Source: Muricea muricata (taxonomy: Eukaryota > Cnidaria > Anthozoa > Malacalcyonacea > Plexauridae). Taken from it: a stretch of DNA of 64,000 nucleotides. Each line of letters begins with the position of its first letter. Positions within the stretch are counted from its first letter, which is position 1. Where the stretch lies: NCBI GenBank assembly GCA_963855995.1, contig OY979717.1:46218044-46282043 (forward strand). The letters are read 5' to 3'. A program made the position numbers and the translations under genes. Positions 21,546 through 30,656 of this stretch are shown one piece after another. The notes beneath the pieces were generated by a model that did not search any database, was not told where the DNA came from, and saw only the letters and a list, made by a program, of their open reading frames with translations.

Positions 21546-21755
21546 CTCTACGTCGTCAACCGATCCGAACGTTGTATTCCAATAAAATTACTGGTTACAA
21601 CGTTTGATAATTCCAATAGTTACTGGAATTGTCATTTCCTGCATATAAAATGAACCCAGACCCCAACCCTGACCCTAACCCTAACAATCCCAATAATTTA
21701 TTGGAGACAATAATTTTATTGGGATACAACGTTCGGATCGAGTGACGTCGTATAG
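21546..21755. mobile_element. MITE with telomere-like core
   Basis: CGATCCGAACGTTGTATTCC at left mirrors GGATACAACGTTCGGATCG at right, and arms extend inward (AATAAAATTA / TAATTTTATT) and outward (TACGTCGTCA / TGACGTCGTA). The centre holds CCTGACCCTAACCCTAAC, close to the metazoan telomere repeat. No coding capacity. Confidence 0.8.
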
Positions 21756-23311
21756 TGGCTCGTTGTCACTGAAAAAGCCTCAAGACTTGCCACTTGAAAT
21801 TAATAATTTCATTAATTTGCATACATTTATGGTGAAACCCTAGCTTGTTCAATACTTAACAATCAATGCAGACACAGTTAATCGAAATGAGTTGGTTAGG
21901 TTAGCCTGGAACCACTTTTTATTTTGTTATGGGATCAATAGGCGGTATGAAACAACGAGGGTTTTGATGTAAAATGACGGATGCTTGTTTGAAAATGGAA
22001 ATATTTCCTCTTTGTTTTGACAAAAGCAAGGAAAAATTGAGACAAGATGACCAAATTTTTGAATAAGGTTTTTCCGTAATTGTTTTTTCTTGCCCATTAT
22101 CTTCTTGCCAGGCAGAGTGAACGCTTTAGTACATGTTTTGTTAATTTAGATTGCAATTAATGATTGAAGTTACACACAAGTGTGTCTTGTCTAAACTTAC
22201 GTTTAGTATTTAATGACTCACAGTTTTACAGTAAATCCACATTTCGCACTAATTCAACACTTGCACACTGTGAAAAGTTTTGTGACAAACGTGCATGACA
22301 TGTTGAAAACTCAGTGAACTTATAAATAAATGCTACGTGTCTATAAAACTGATGCTTCTGTTGTTACTCTGAAGCCTACATCTATCTACACTACTAAGAA
22401 AGCTGAAAAATATGCCTAGAAATTGGAATCGATCCTTAAATGAGCTCAGCATTATATTCCGCCTTAGTCTGGAATATTCTTCCGCTTGTCAAGTGTGGAT
22501 ATATTGCTCAAAAATGAGATCGTTAAAAAATTGGAGTTGCCATTTCGTTTACACTGTACTCGCAATGGCTTATGTACTAAGTCTTCATGAAAGCAATGTA
22601 CTAAGTCTCGCAATGGCTTTTTACAATGTAACGGCTGTGACAACAAAAGACTACAAACCATTTTAAATATTTTGACTATGGACATTTTGCTTCACAATTT
22701 ACACGTAGTGTCACATAAGTTAAGCTCCATACTATGAACCTCGTTTACCTGCAAAAGTAAAATTTTAATCGAAAACATGAACATTATGAGTGTCGGCACT
22801 GCAGACAGCTCACCACAGCGTATGATCTTTCACTACCTGAAACAATATAGGCTCGTGGAACATCCCAGTAAGGGCAATTGATCGAAATGTTGAGGGCTAT
22901 TTTTATCATTCATCTGGTACTGAAAGATCTAGTTATGGTTTTAATATTGAAATATGACACGAAAATCATTCGTGTTATTTTACGAGGCAGCCCTTAATTA
23001 AACACTAACTTTCTACCAACGCAGAAAATTGGCCTGATTAATATGCAGTTTCTCATTACATCTGCATGAATGTATATTGATTGAAATCAAGTTATTATTA
23101 GTTCGCAACTCTAAATATGGCAATCACAAATTTTCTTCGGATTTGTAAGTACATGCACACAAAGCAAAATTACCATTCGTAGTAAAATAATTTCTAGACT
23201 ATGGAGATCTTAAAACTCGATTAAACGCGCTTCGCCCTGTGCAAACAAATCCCAAAATTGCGCAAAATTTACAAATAGTCTCTTTAAATCGCATTGAAGC
23301 ATGGTTGAAGC
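21756..23311. other. Intergenic, possible upstream region of bZIP gene
   Basis: TATAAAA at about 22341 and an ATG-led frame at 22412 were noted, but no splice donor links it to the bZIP exon. No upstream exon could be identified with confidence. Confidence 0.35.
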
Positions 23312-23358
23312 ATGAAAAGATTCTTACATGATGGGTTTTATATTGACTTTTCTTCCTT

Positions 23359-23887
23359 AGAGTTCTCCTTTGGGGATCATATTCAATCATATGGGCTGCT
23401 GGCCAATGGGTCCCCAAACCACAGGATTCAGGAACTTCGGTTAAACTCAGAAAGTGTTTGGAAAGATGCTGTGGAATATTCATCATTGAATATGACAGTG
23501 GAGCAGTGCTTATTCAGTGATTATTATTCAATTGATGAAAATATTGATTATTCAGCTACTTCAAGTAACAGCGACCGAAGTTCTTCCATTATTGGTGCCC
23601 CTGTATCAACATCTAAGGGAGAGTGTGTGAGTGAAAACAGCGAGGGCAGTGGCATGCTTTCTTGTGCCCAGCAACTGGAACGTTGTTTGAGTACAAAACG
23701 AACAAAGAACAACGAAGCATCCAAGAAATTTCGCAAGGCTAGAAAAACGCGCCACGAGCAATTGTATATTATGGAAGAAATAATGTTGAAAGAAAATTCA
23801 TTTCTAAAAGATCGAATCTGTGCCTTGGAAAAAGAAATCGAAAGTTGGAAACAATTTTTCAAAACTAGTTCAACCTATAGTTGTTAA
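23359..23887 (+). CDS. bZIP transcription factor, 3' exon
   Basis: A basic leucine zipper transcription factor is encoded at the C-terminus of this exon. The basic region reads KRTKNNEASKKFRKARKTR, with the Asn-x2-Ala-x2-Lys-Phe-Arg core of the C/EBP-PAR side of the family. It is followed by heptads with d-positions Leu, Met, Leu, Leu, Trp and an Asn at an a-position (KENSFLKDRICALEKEIESW). The upstream part is Ser/Asp-rich and probably an activation region. An ATG at 23312 gives a 191-residue frame, but a polypyrimidine tract and ccttag end at 23358, so I infer an acceptor there and a missing 5' exon. Stop TAA at 23885. No defect is seen. A single-exon gene from 23312 is the alternative. Confidence 0.72.
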
Positions 23888-24741
23888 TTTGGAGTTAGAC
23901 CGTTTGTGTATCCGCTTTACGGTAATGTGGCAAGTTGCAAAAAGATTATAGCTTTTTTTGTTTTAATGTTCTTTGCAGTTGAGTAATAGCTATCATTAGA
24001 ACTTCAAAATCTAACTTTCATTTGTCGATAATATGTTGATGTATAGTTTTATGCAAAAATGAGCAGACCTGTATTTCAGATCTACGAGGTCGAGTAGCAA
24101 AAATTTTTAGTTTTTGAAACTCTGATACGCTATTCCCAGCATTATGAAGACAACAACTTTAAAAGCAATGACGCAATTGTTAAAATGTCACAGCCTTCCG
24201 ACTGTAATCCAATTCCATCATGAAAGGTACATGAGAAAAAATTTTTGTGAAAGAATGATAAAAAGAAGGAAAGGCTAAAAGATATTAACGTTTCAAGCAG
24301 CTACATATAAAAACGTGGATGAACAATTAAATGAAATGAATTCATTTCATAAGTTCTTTGTGCATTAACTGCAAGTTTTCCACGAAATTGTTACCGAGTT
24401 CATTGATTAGTGACTGACAGCTCGTTACGGGAATGGTCTGTCCAATTTCGTCTACTGTGTTGGCATTTGTTTAAAGCCCAGTAATGGTCATTTCAGGCTC
24501 AGTCTATGGATTGTATATGTTTCTTTCATAAAGTCTATTTTCATGTACGTATAAGCCTGGGTCAGAATTTCATCAAAAGAACGAGTGCTGAATGGTTTAT
24601 GCACTCCAGCAAATGTTTTAAGTCATTTAGATGATCTTTAAGTTGATAATAATTAATAGCTGTGCTATGAACTCTACTTCGAGAAATGTTTATTCTTAGG
24701 AGTTTAAAATCACTTAGCATTCATTCTTGTGTAGAAATTCT
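23888..24741. other. Intergenic / bZIP 3' UTR
   Basis: Nothing recognised beyond a likely 3' UTR for the bZIP exon. Confidence 0.4.
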
Positions 24742-25160
24742 GACGGCGGCATCGCAAATTTAGATTCCGTAGACGGTCGTTAGCATCTTTAATGGTCGGC
24801 AGTATCATTGATCTCGTTCCCAAGCTTATGTGTCTGATAAAACTAATAGATTTTGCGTTTCAAAACTTCAAATAATGATGAAATAAGTTAAGAAAAAAAG
24901 TTTGACGAACTTTAAAAATAAAAAAGCGCGCAGCTGGGATTCGAACCCCTGCATGTTGTGCTAGACATCGCATTCCTAGACGACTGAGCTAACAACCGTA
25001 AAACCAACCAAAAAACCGTAAAAATGTCTATTTATAATAAAACGTCATCTAATAGAGACCAGAGCGGTGGAACCAGAGAGCTGGGAACGAGATCAATGAT
25101 TCTACCGACCAATAAAGATGCAGCGGACCGTCTACAATTTCTAAACAAGCGGTGGCGTCG
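24742..25160. mobile_element. Inverted-repeat element enclosing a tRNA-like unit
   Basis: Left arm words GACGGCGGCATCGC, TAGACGGTC and ATTGATCTCGTTCCCAAGC are mirrored at right by GCTGGGAACGAGATCAAT, GACCGTCTA and GCGGTGGCGTC. The arms are about 110 bp. The roughly 170-base interior contains the tRNA-like sequence at 24926-24997. The target duplication is not obvious. Confidence 0.7.
24926..24997 (-). tRNA. tRNA-like / tRNA-derived Pol III unit
   Basis: The minus strand shows an A-box-like TAGCTCAGTCGTCTAGG, a perfect B-box GGTTCGAATCC within a T-arm GGGGTTCGAATCCC, and a TTTTTT Pol III terminator after GCGCGC. A folded anticodon arm is possible (ATGT/ACAT, loop with AGC, suggesting Ala), but the acceptor strands GGTTGTT and AGCTGCGCG do not pair well. 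It is therefore more likely a tRNA pseudogene or SINE head than a working tRNA. Confidence 0.5.
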
Positions 25161-25735
25161 ACCTTTTTGTGTCGTAGCTACAGCTTAAGCTCTCTTATTA
25201 ATATTTTGTTAGCTATACGGTTAGTCTATATATCTGCGCAATCTTGGCCAAAATTGTTGGGACACATGAGAGTGATCATTATGTTCCTAGTGCTGTTGTA
25301 ATTACCCCATCTCCCCCAATCCAATGTCAAGAGCACACCAATGTTTCAGACATGCGGCTTTCAAATCATATCACAATTGGACGGGGGGAGTGGAGGGGTG
25401 GGCATGAAAATTGTGATTATTTTGAACATTTGAGAAGAGCTCGCGTCTGTTGACTTCCAAATTCCAATGTGTCTAGTGTGTCTCAACATGTTTTGTCCAA
25501 GATTGTGAGTATGTGGATGAACATACTCACAATTTGTGATTTATTTACGATATAATATAATAAATGTAGCCTTGTTCGAGTTGTCCCTTGTGTCATCGTG
25601 ACTTGTCCAAGCATCCACAAAAGTTTCAAACTAAGACCATGAACAGCAGCCACTTGCCAACATATAAAGGCTAAGTTCATTTCGCATTCATAAATTATGT
25701 TATTATCACTCTCCTCGTGAGCATTTTTAGTTCTG
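25161..25735. other. Intergenic, nothing recognised
   Basis: No supported gene. GTGAGTATG and CATACTCAC words near 25510-25530 form a small hairpin. Confidence 0.35.
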
Positions 25736-25790
25736 ATTGGTCAATTTGCCTACAAATCATGTGTTAAATAATACTCTGAGCATGCGCATT
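25736..25790 (+). promoter_or_regulatory. CCAAT box and NRF1-like site before ORF at 25810
   Basis: An inverted CCAAT (ATTGG, 25736-25740) and CATGCGCATT (25781-25790, NRF1-like) lie 20-75 bases before an ATG. The promoter-and-first-exon layout is compact. Confidence 0.35.
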
Positions 25791-25809
25791 GCTTTCAATA
25801 TTGTAAACA

Positions 25810-25915
25810 ATGGCTGCTCGCTTTGCTAAACTTTCAGAAGCTGAGTTGTCAAGTTTACCTGATGAACAAAATGCAGGAAGCACGAAAAAGGCAACAAAAA
25901 CTGCCATAAATTATG
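25810..25915 (+). pseudogene. N-terminus of DUF3504/Crypton-related gene, interrupted
   Basis: The frame MAARFAKLSEAELSSL followed by NAGSTKKATKTAINY resembles the N-terminal signature (F-A-x-L-[ST]..., then N-T-K-K-A-T-K) of the DUF3504 tyrosine-recombinase-related proteins abundant in invertebrate genomes. It is a resemblance from memory, not a search. A 541-bp inverted-repeat element has inserted after it, duplicating AATTATG (25909-25915, 26457-26463). No recombinase domain follows, so only a fragment remains. Confidence 0.4.
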
Positions 25916-26456
25916 CCTGACGCAATGGCTAGTTCCGGTTTGGAGGGGTTACAGCTGATTCCGTTTGATAGTTGCTAAGTGGTGGGGTTTACGCTAGCAC
26001 GTTTAAATAGGTGTTTCGTTCACATTTTCATTACTATTTGCCTTCAACTCTCAAGGTTACTGTTTGTTTTTGGTTTTACACATCTAAACATTTGTTTGTG
26101 CATTTAAAATGTTGCGTTTGACATCTCAAACCTACTGCGTTTGACATGCACTTTGCTGGGCGTGATATTATAAACTCAAAACCAGCAAATGGATAATCTT
26201 AAAACAAATAAGATCATGGGTATTAGTGAAAAGCCTATATCAGAGGACTTATAACAACATATCGATAATCGCGAGAAGTGAACGTCAATGATAAAAACAA
26301 TGTCAACAAAGCACGTGTAAAATGCGGCAACATAAACCCCGCCTGTTAGAAACAAGTCGTTTTACCGCTACCAACTGTAAATTTTGAATAGCCCAACGTG
26401 CGTTGCGAGCGCATGTTGTTTCACGGTCAAACGGAATCGGCTGTAAGCCTTGCGCG
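25916..26456. mobile_element. Inverted-repeat element, 541 bp, 7-bp TSD
   Basis: TTACAGCTGATTCCGTTTGA near the left end mirrors TCAAACGGAATCGGCTGTAA near the right end. AATTATG flanks it on both sides. No transposase is visible. Confidence 0.7.
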
Positions 26457-26463
26457 AATTATG

Positions 26464-27384
26464 TTTTTTGTTCAGTTGGTTTTGTGCATTCGTGCAAAAT
26501 CACTGTTTGATAGTTCGTAAATCTCGTCGAAAGTTTTCTCAGTTGTTGAAGCACTTGGGCCATCGGTTTGTGTGTAGTTAATGTATCAGTTTTTACTATT
26601 TGTTTCATGATAGCATATTGCATGATATATTTCATGTGCATGTTCATAATTTAGTTTTAGTGTTTTCTAGTTTCTCTGTGTAATCTGCCTAGAAAGTTAG
26701 AAAAGATTTTTCTTGCTTTGGAAAGCTATGCGTGAACATTAGTTTTTCGTTAGTATATTTCTCATTTTAGTTTACGACAACGTGCGTATGTCATGTGAAA
26801 ACATCTACTGAGAATTCGAACATTTTTGTCGTGTTGTGTTTAAGAAAGTTAGAGTTGCCTGTGAAGTATAACCTCGCCTTTGATTCTTCCAATATTATTC
26901 AACGTGTCGTGACCTAAGCAAAATCACAGATATGTATGATCAGTCTCTGATAACAACATTTTTTTGTGTTTCCTGAATAATTATCTGCAAAGTAAAGCAG
27001 TATTACTCGAGCTGAAGCGTGAATATCTGGTGTACTACCTAAATCAGACTAGTTTACATAGCAGTTCACAAGTTACCGTACAATAGCTCCATTCTCGTTC
27101 CCAGGTCTTATTGGTTGCCTGCGGCAATTTATCCCAGAAGACATACAAAAACTTGTATATTTCAGGCAATTAACAGTTGTACTGAACATACTAAGTGTGG
27201 TCAAATTTGACCAGGAACTAAGGTATGTGGTCAAATTTGTTGCCCAACAGTGTTTACAATGACCATAATTTTGCTTGGCATGCTCCCCGCAGGAAATTGT
27301 GAAAGTTTCACTCATAAATGCTATTTCCTGCGCTCTGAGCCACGCATGAAATCACTACCTGATCCTGATATAAACACTAAAAAG
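26464..27384. other. Intergenic, nothing recognised
   Basis: A perfect 16-bp palindrome TGGTCAAATTTGACCA lies at 27198-27213, with half of it repeated about 30 bases on. No gene seen. Confidence 0.4.
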
Positions 27385-27495
27385 CCCTTCAGAATTTTAT
27401 GCAGTGCCCTTCAGAATTTTATGCAATGCCTTTCAGAATTTTATGCAATATGCCCTTCAGAATTTTATGTAATGCCCTTCAGAATTTTATGTAAT
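27385..27495. repeat. Tandem repeat, five ~21-24-bp units
   Basis: The unit is GCCCTTCAGAATTTTATGCA plus AT, with small length changes. Reverse-complement relatives occur at about 43885-43970 (AAAATTCTGAAGG words). Confidence 0.85.
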
Positions 27496-27594
27496 TAATG
27501 ATCTCACAGGATAATAACCTATAACTATGCTAGCTTGGCATGTCGCCTGTAACTCTGTAGTAACTTATAGTAATTATGCCCGCTGCCGATCGGT

Positions 27595-27690
27595 AGGGAT
27601 GGAGACGGTAGCACGGCGATGCGATCGAGCTTTGGCGATGCGATCGAGCTTCGCGATGCGGTCGAGCTTCGCGATGCGGTCGAGCTAGGC
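27595..27690. repeat. Tandem repeat, ~18-bp GC-rich unit
   Basis: Four units close to GCGATGCGGTCGAGCTTC lie just downstream of the DIRS remnant. Confidence 0.8.
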
Positions 27691-27793
27691 TCCGGAGATG
27701 AGAACCTTCTTTAGGCTTGTCCTCGGTCATAACTAACATCAACACATCTGGAACCTAAACGGTACCCTGTCCAAACAGTCTCCAACGCCTACT

Positions 27794-27829
27794 GGGGTTA
27801 GAGTAGGTTACCGTTAACCTACTCCAGAT
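27794..27829. repeat. Hairpin at the DIRS 3' break
   Basis: GAGTAGGTTA and TAACCTACTC are perfect 10-bp arms around a 4-base loop. They lie where recognisable DIRS coding sequence ends. Confidence 0.6.
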
Positions 27830-28500
27830 GTCTCCAACCCTACAGCAGCGGGGCAACACTCAAAAACGTGTCCGGGGCAGTACGAATATAACGACGATAC
27901 GCCTGGTTTTGGAAAACTTGATGCGAAGACGGAGTCCAGGGGAAGGTTCGCCCGGCAAAAACTCGACGTCGGTGGGAGCAAGATGACGAGCGGGATCGAA
28001 GGGGGAGAGGACCTAAACTCGCTCACTCGTAGGAAGCCAAAAAAACGCCAAAGAGCACGCCGACGAAAACATTAGTGAATCGAAACCAGAATTAGGAAGC
28101 GGTGAATGGAGCACAACGTGTCGCGGGTTATCGGGCGCCGAGGGGGGCGGGCCACCCCATGAGAACGATGGATGCCTTGCAGAACTCGGCGGAGTCTCCG
28201 TTTATTTTGCGTTGGGTCGCTGTAACCCCAGACAATATGATAGGAACGAACGGCTGCCAAATAAACGTCAACGCTGGCCGGGGAGAAGAACTGGGCTAAC
28301 CAAGAAACAAACATCATCGGTTGAAATTCAGACGTAAGAACGGGAGATGATGGAAACAAGTCAGGGAACAAAGCGCAAAACGACCAAAACTTTTTCATTC
28401 CGGAGGCATACGTACGGCAAGACGAGGTAGCTAAACCCTGGCATAAAAAGGCTAAACACTGCGACTTTAGCTCACGATGAGCAACGCCGACACGAGAGCT
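27830..28500 (-). pseudogene. DIRS tyrosine recombinase, frameshifted, 3' truncated
   Basis: The frame overlaps the end of the upstream polymerase ORF. It shows the core-binding domain (ATSSCRTYASGMKKFWSFC, FFSPASVDVYLAAVRSYH). After a frameshift near 28085 it continues with the catalytic-domain start AFFGFLRVSEFR, whose Arg is the first active-site residue. Further stops follow, and the downstream His-x-x-Arg and Tyr motifs were not seen. Tyrosine recombinases integrate DIRS circles without target duplication; this copy cannot. Confidence 0.8.
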
Positions 28501-30100
28501 GGAGGGACGAGGGTGGGGTTCGGGGCGGCGGTGGGATGAAGCCTGCGGAATTCCTGAAAGTGAGAACGAGAGAGCGAATCAGCGGCGGCGTTGTGACGAC
28601 CGGGGACATGGCGAGCGGAGATCGAGAAATGGAATTGGCAAGCGACAAGAACAAGGCGGCGCATGAGATGCATGGACAAGGGGTCACGTGAGGAACCAGA
28701 GTTGATGATGGCAACGACGGCATGGTTGTCGCAAAGGAACTCAACTTGTAAGCGTGCCCATTGATACCCCCAAACGTGCGCCGCAACCACGATGGGAAAT
28801 AACTCCAACGCCGTGATATTGGTGGCCGGCACCGACGTTGGCCAAGATCCCGCCAGCCACGCGTTGCGCCAAATTGCACCAAAACCGAGGCTTCCAGAGG
28901 AATCTGAGGCGACAAATAGACCGGGAAAGGAACAAATCGACGGCATGCGAAAGAAACTGACTCCATTCCAGGATTGTAGAAACTCCAGCCACCAGGCCAG
29001 ATCGCGGTGGAATTCACAGTTAAGGCGAATAGGGTGAGACGGTGACCGAAAGGCGCACAACAGGTCGATCATGCGGCGGAGAAAGGTGCGACCAGGCGGA
29101 ACCACCTTAGTGACGTGATGAAGGGAACCAATTAACGACTCCAGTTCTGTACGGGTACACCGCTTCTTGGATGCCCACTGATAGAGTAGCTCCAAAGTGC
29201 TGATTAACTTGTCGTGGGGTAAGCGAGCCGTCTGAGTGAGGGAATTGAGCTCGATGCCAAGAAAAATTAACACCGGGGTGGGACCTTCACACTTAGACGG
29301 ATGGAGTGGCAAGCCAAGACGAAAAAACACGGAACGAGCGATCGTGATGCTGTCGGCACAGGCAGACGAACCCGCAGGACCGAGAGACAAAAAATCGTCG
29401 AGGTAGTGTAACAAATAGCGGACAGTATAATTGACCTTGAGGATCCATTCGACCAGGTCGGCGATAGAATTAAAAATGAACGGGGCCGATCGCAAACCAA
29501 AGGGAAGAGCCAGATCGACAAAGAACAAATCGCGCCACCTCATGCCAAACAAGTAGCGTTTGTTGGGACGCATCGCGACGTTGCGATACGTGCTCTCCAC
29601 GTCAAATTTGGCCATAAGGGCCCCCATCCCTAGCACCATTAGAATCTTAATAGCATCGTCGACGGAGATATATTGCAGCGAAAATGGGTCTTTAGGAATA
29701 CCGTCGTTGACACTGTGCTGAGCGGGGGAAGATAAATTCAGGATAAGTCGCGATTTTCCAGGCTGACCTTTCTTGGGAATCACTCCGAACGGGCTGCAAT
29801 GGAGGTTGGGAAAAGGAGGGGTGGCGAACGGGCCAGCCAAGCGGCTTTTGGCGATTTCGGTGGCCAAATACTCGTCAATGACGTCAGGATGGTCGGTGTC
29901 GGAGCGCATATTGCGAAGAGACGACCGTAGAGCAACCCGAGTTGGATCAAAACCTGAGGAGAAACCGTGAGCGATGCCGTCCAGAACGTATTGAACTTTG
30001 GCGCGGTCAGGGTGATGAGCCAGTTCTTGCTGACAAGCCGCCAGCTGAAGAGGGGAAACGCGGTGAACGGGTGACAGTGGTGCAACGTTGAAGCCAGTGA
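28467..30100 (-). CDS. DIRS reverse transcriptase / RNase H
   Basis: A long uninterrupted frame of about 540 residues. It starts in the conserved region near SPVHRVSPLQLAACQQELAH and passes through FGVIPKKGQPGKSRLILNLS. The palm contains HYLDDFLSLG with catalytic aspartates, and the C-terminal RNase H domain has VASDSSGSLGFGAIW, ALELFPIVVAAHVWG and FLCDNHAVVAIINSGSS as acidic active-site strands. It ends PGRHNAAADSLSR and a short tail. No stop or frameshift is present, yet the gag and recombinase partners are broken, so it is probably a recently inactivated copy. The true start is uncertain; open frame continues to 30140. Confidence 0.85.
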
Positions 30101-30389
30101 ATGACCCTACAAGTAAGGAACAAGAAAACAAAACAAACAAAACGTGCAGGATATTGCAAGTAAAGACACACTAGAAGGAAAAATATATAATTGCACAAAT
30201 AGAGATTCACAGTGGTATGATACATCACGCTGTCCCACAAAGGTACAAGATTAATTACAGTTAACAGAAATAAACTACGATAATGCAAGCACAGCTAGGA
30301 GCTATCCGTGGTACGTAATATGGAACACGGGCAAACACACAACAACAACAAAAAACAAACTGTAAATAACTAAGCATCCACTATGCACT

Positions 30390-30656
30390 ATACGTCCGAA
30401 GACCGACGCCGTTTAAACGGCGGTTCGGGAGCTGGTGATTTTGCGGCCTTCCGATGCGCCACTACACGACGATGCAAAGCGGAACGTCCCGGAAAGTCAC
30501 ACGAGTGGCGTCAGCGGGGCGAGACGGCTTGGTCGGAGAGACGGACTGGACAGGTGGAGTGGCTGTGGGATGTTCGACAGAGACGCTGCCCGAGACATAA
30601 AAATGAAACAATTCGGGGTTCAGGTGAGACCAGTCAGTGAGTTTGTAAGCTGCGGC
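30390..30656 (-). pseudogene. DIRS gag, 3' part
   Basis: Minus-strand frame KLTDWSHLNPELFHFYVSG matches the DIRS Gag C-terminal region expected after the segment at 34068-34392. A Pro/Arg-rich tail ending PPFKRRRSSDV follows in another frame, so there is at least one frameshift near 30480. This piece is separated from the rest of gag by the nested LINE. Confidence 0.65.

Noticed and set aside
22412..22666. 84-codon frame near a TATA-like site
   Set aside because: No family features and no donor; may be upstream of the bZIP gene, but not supportable as an exon.
27530..27745. Arg/His/Ala-rich repeat frame on the minus strand
   Set aside because: Translation of the 18-bp GC-rich tandem repeat; no other evidence.
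28792..29037. Antisense frames in the DIRS polymerase
   Set aside because: Shadow frames of the open reverse transcriptase/RNase H gene.
30120..30380. Minus-strand sequence ending in ttccttacttgtag before the DIRS polymerase, as an intron
   Set aside because: It resembles an acceptor, but no matching donor or exon could be shown; DIRS elements usually lack such an intron.
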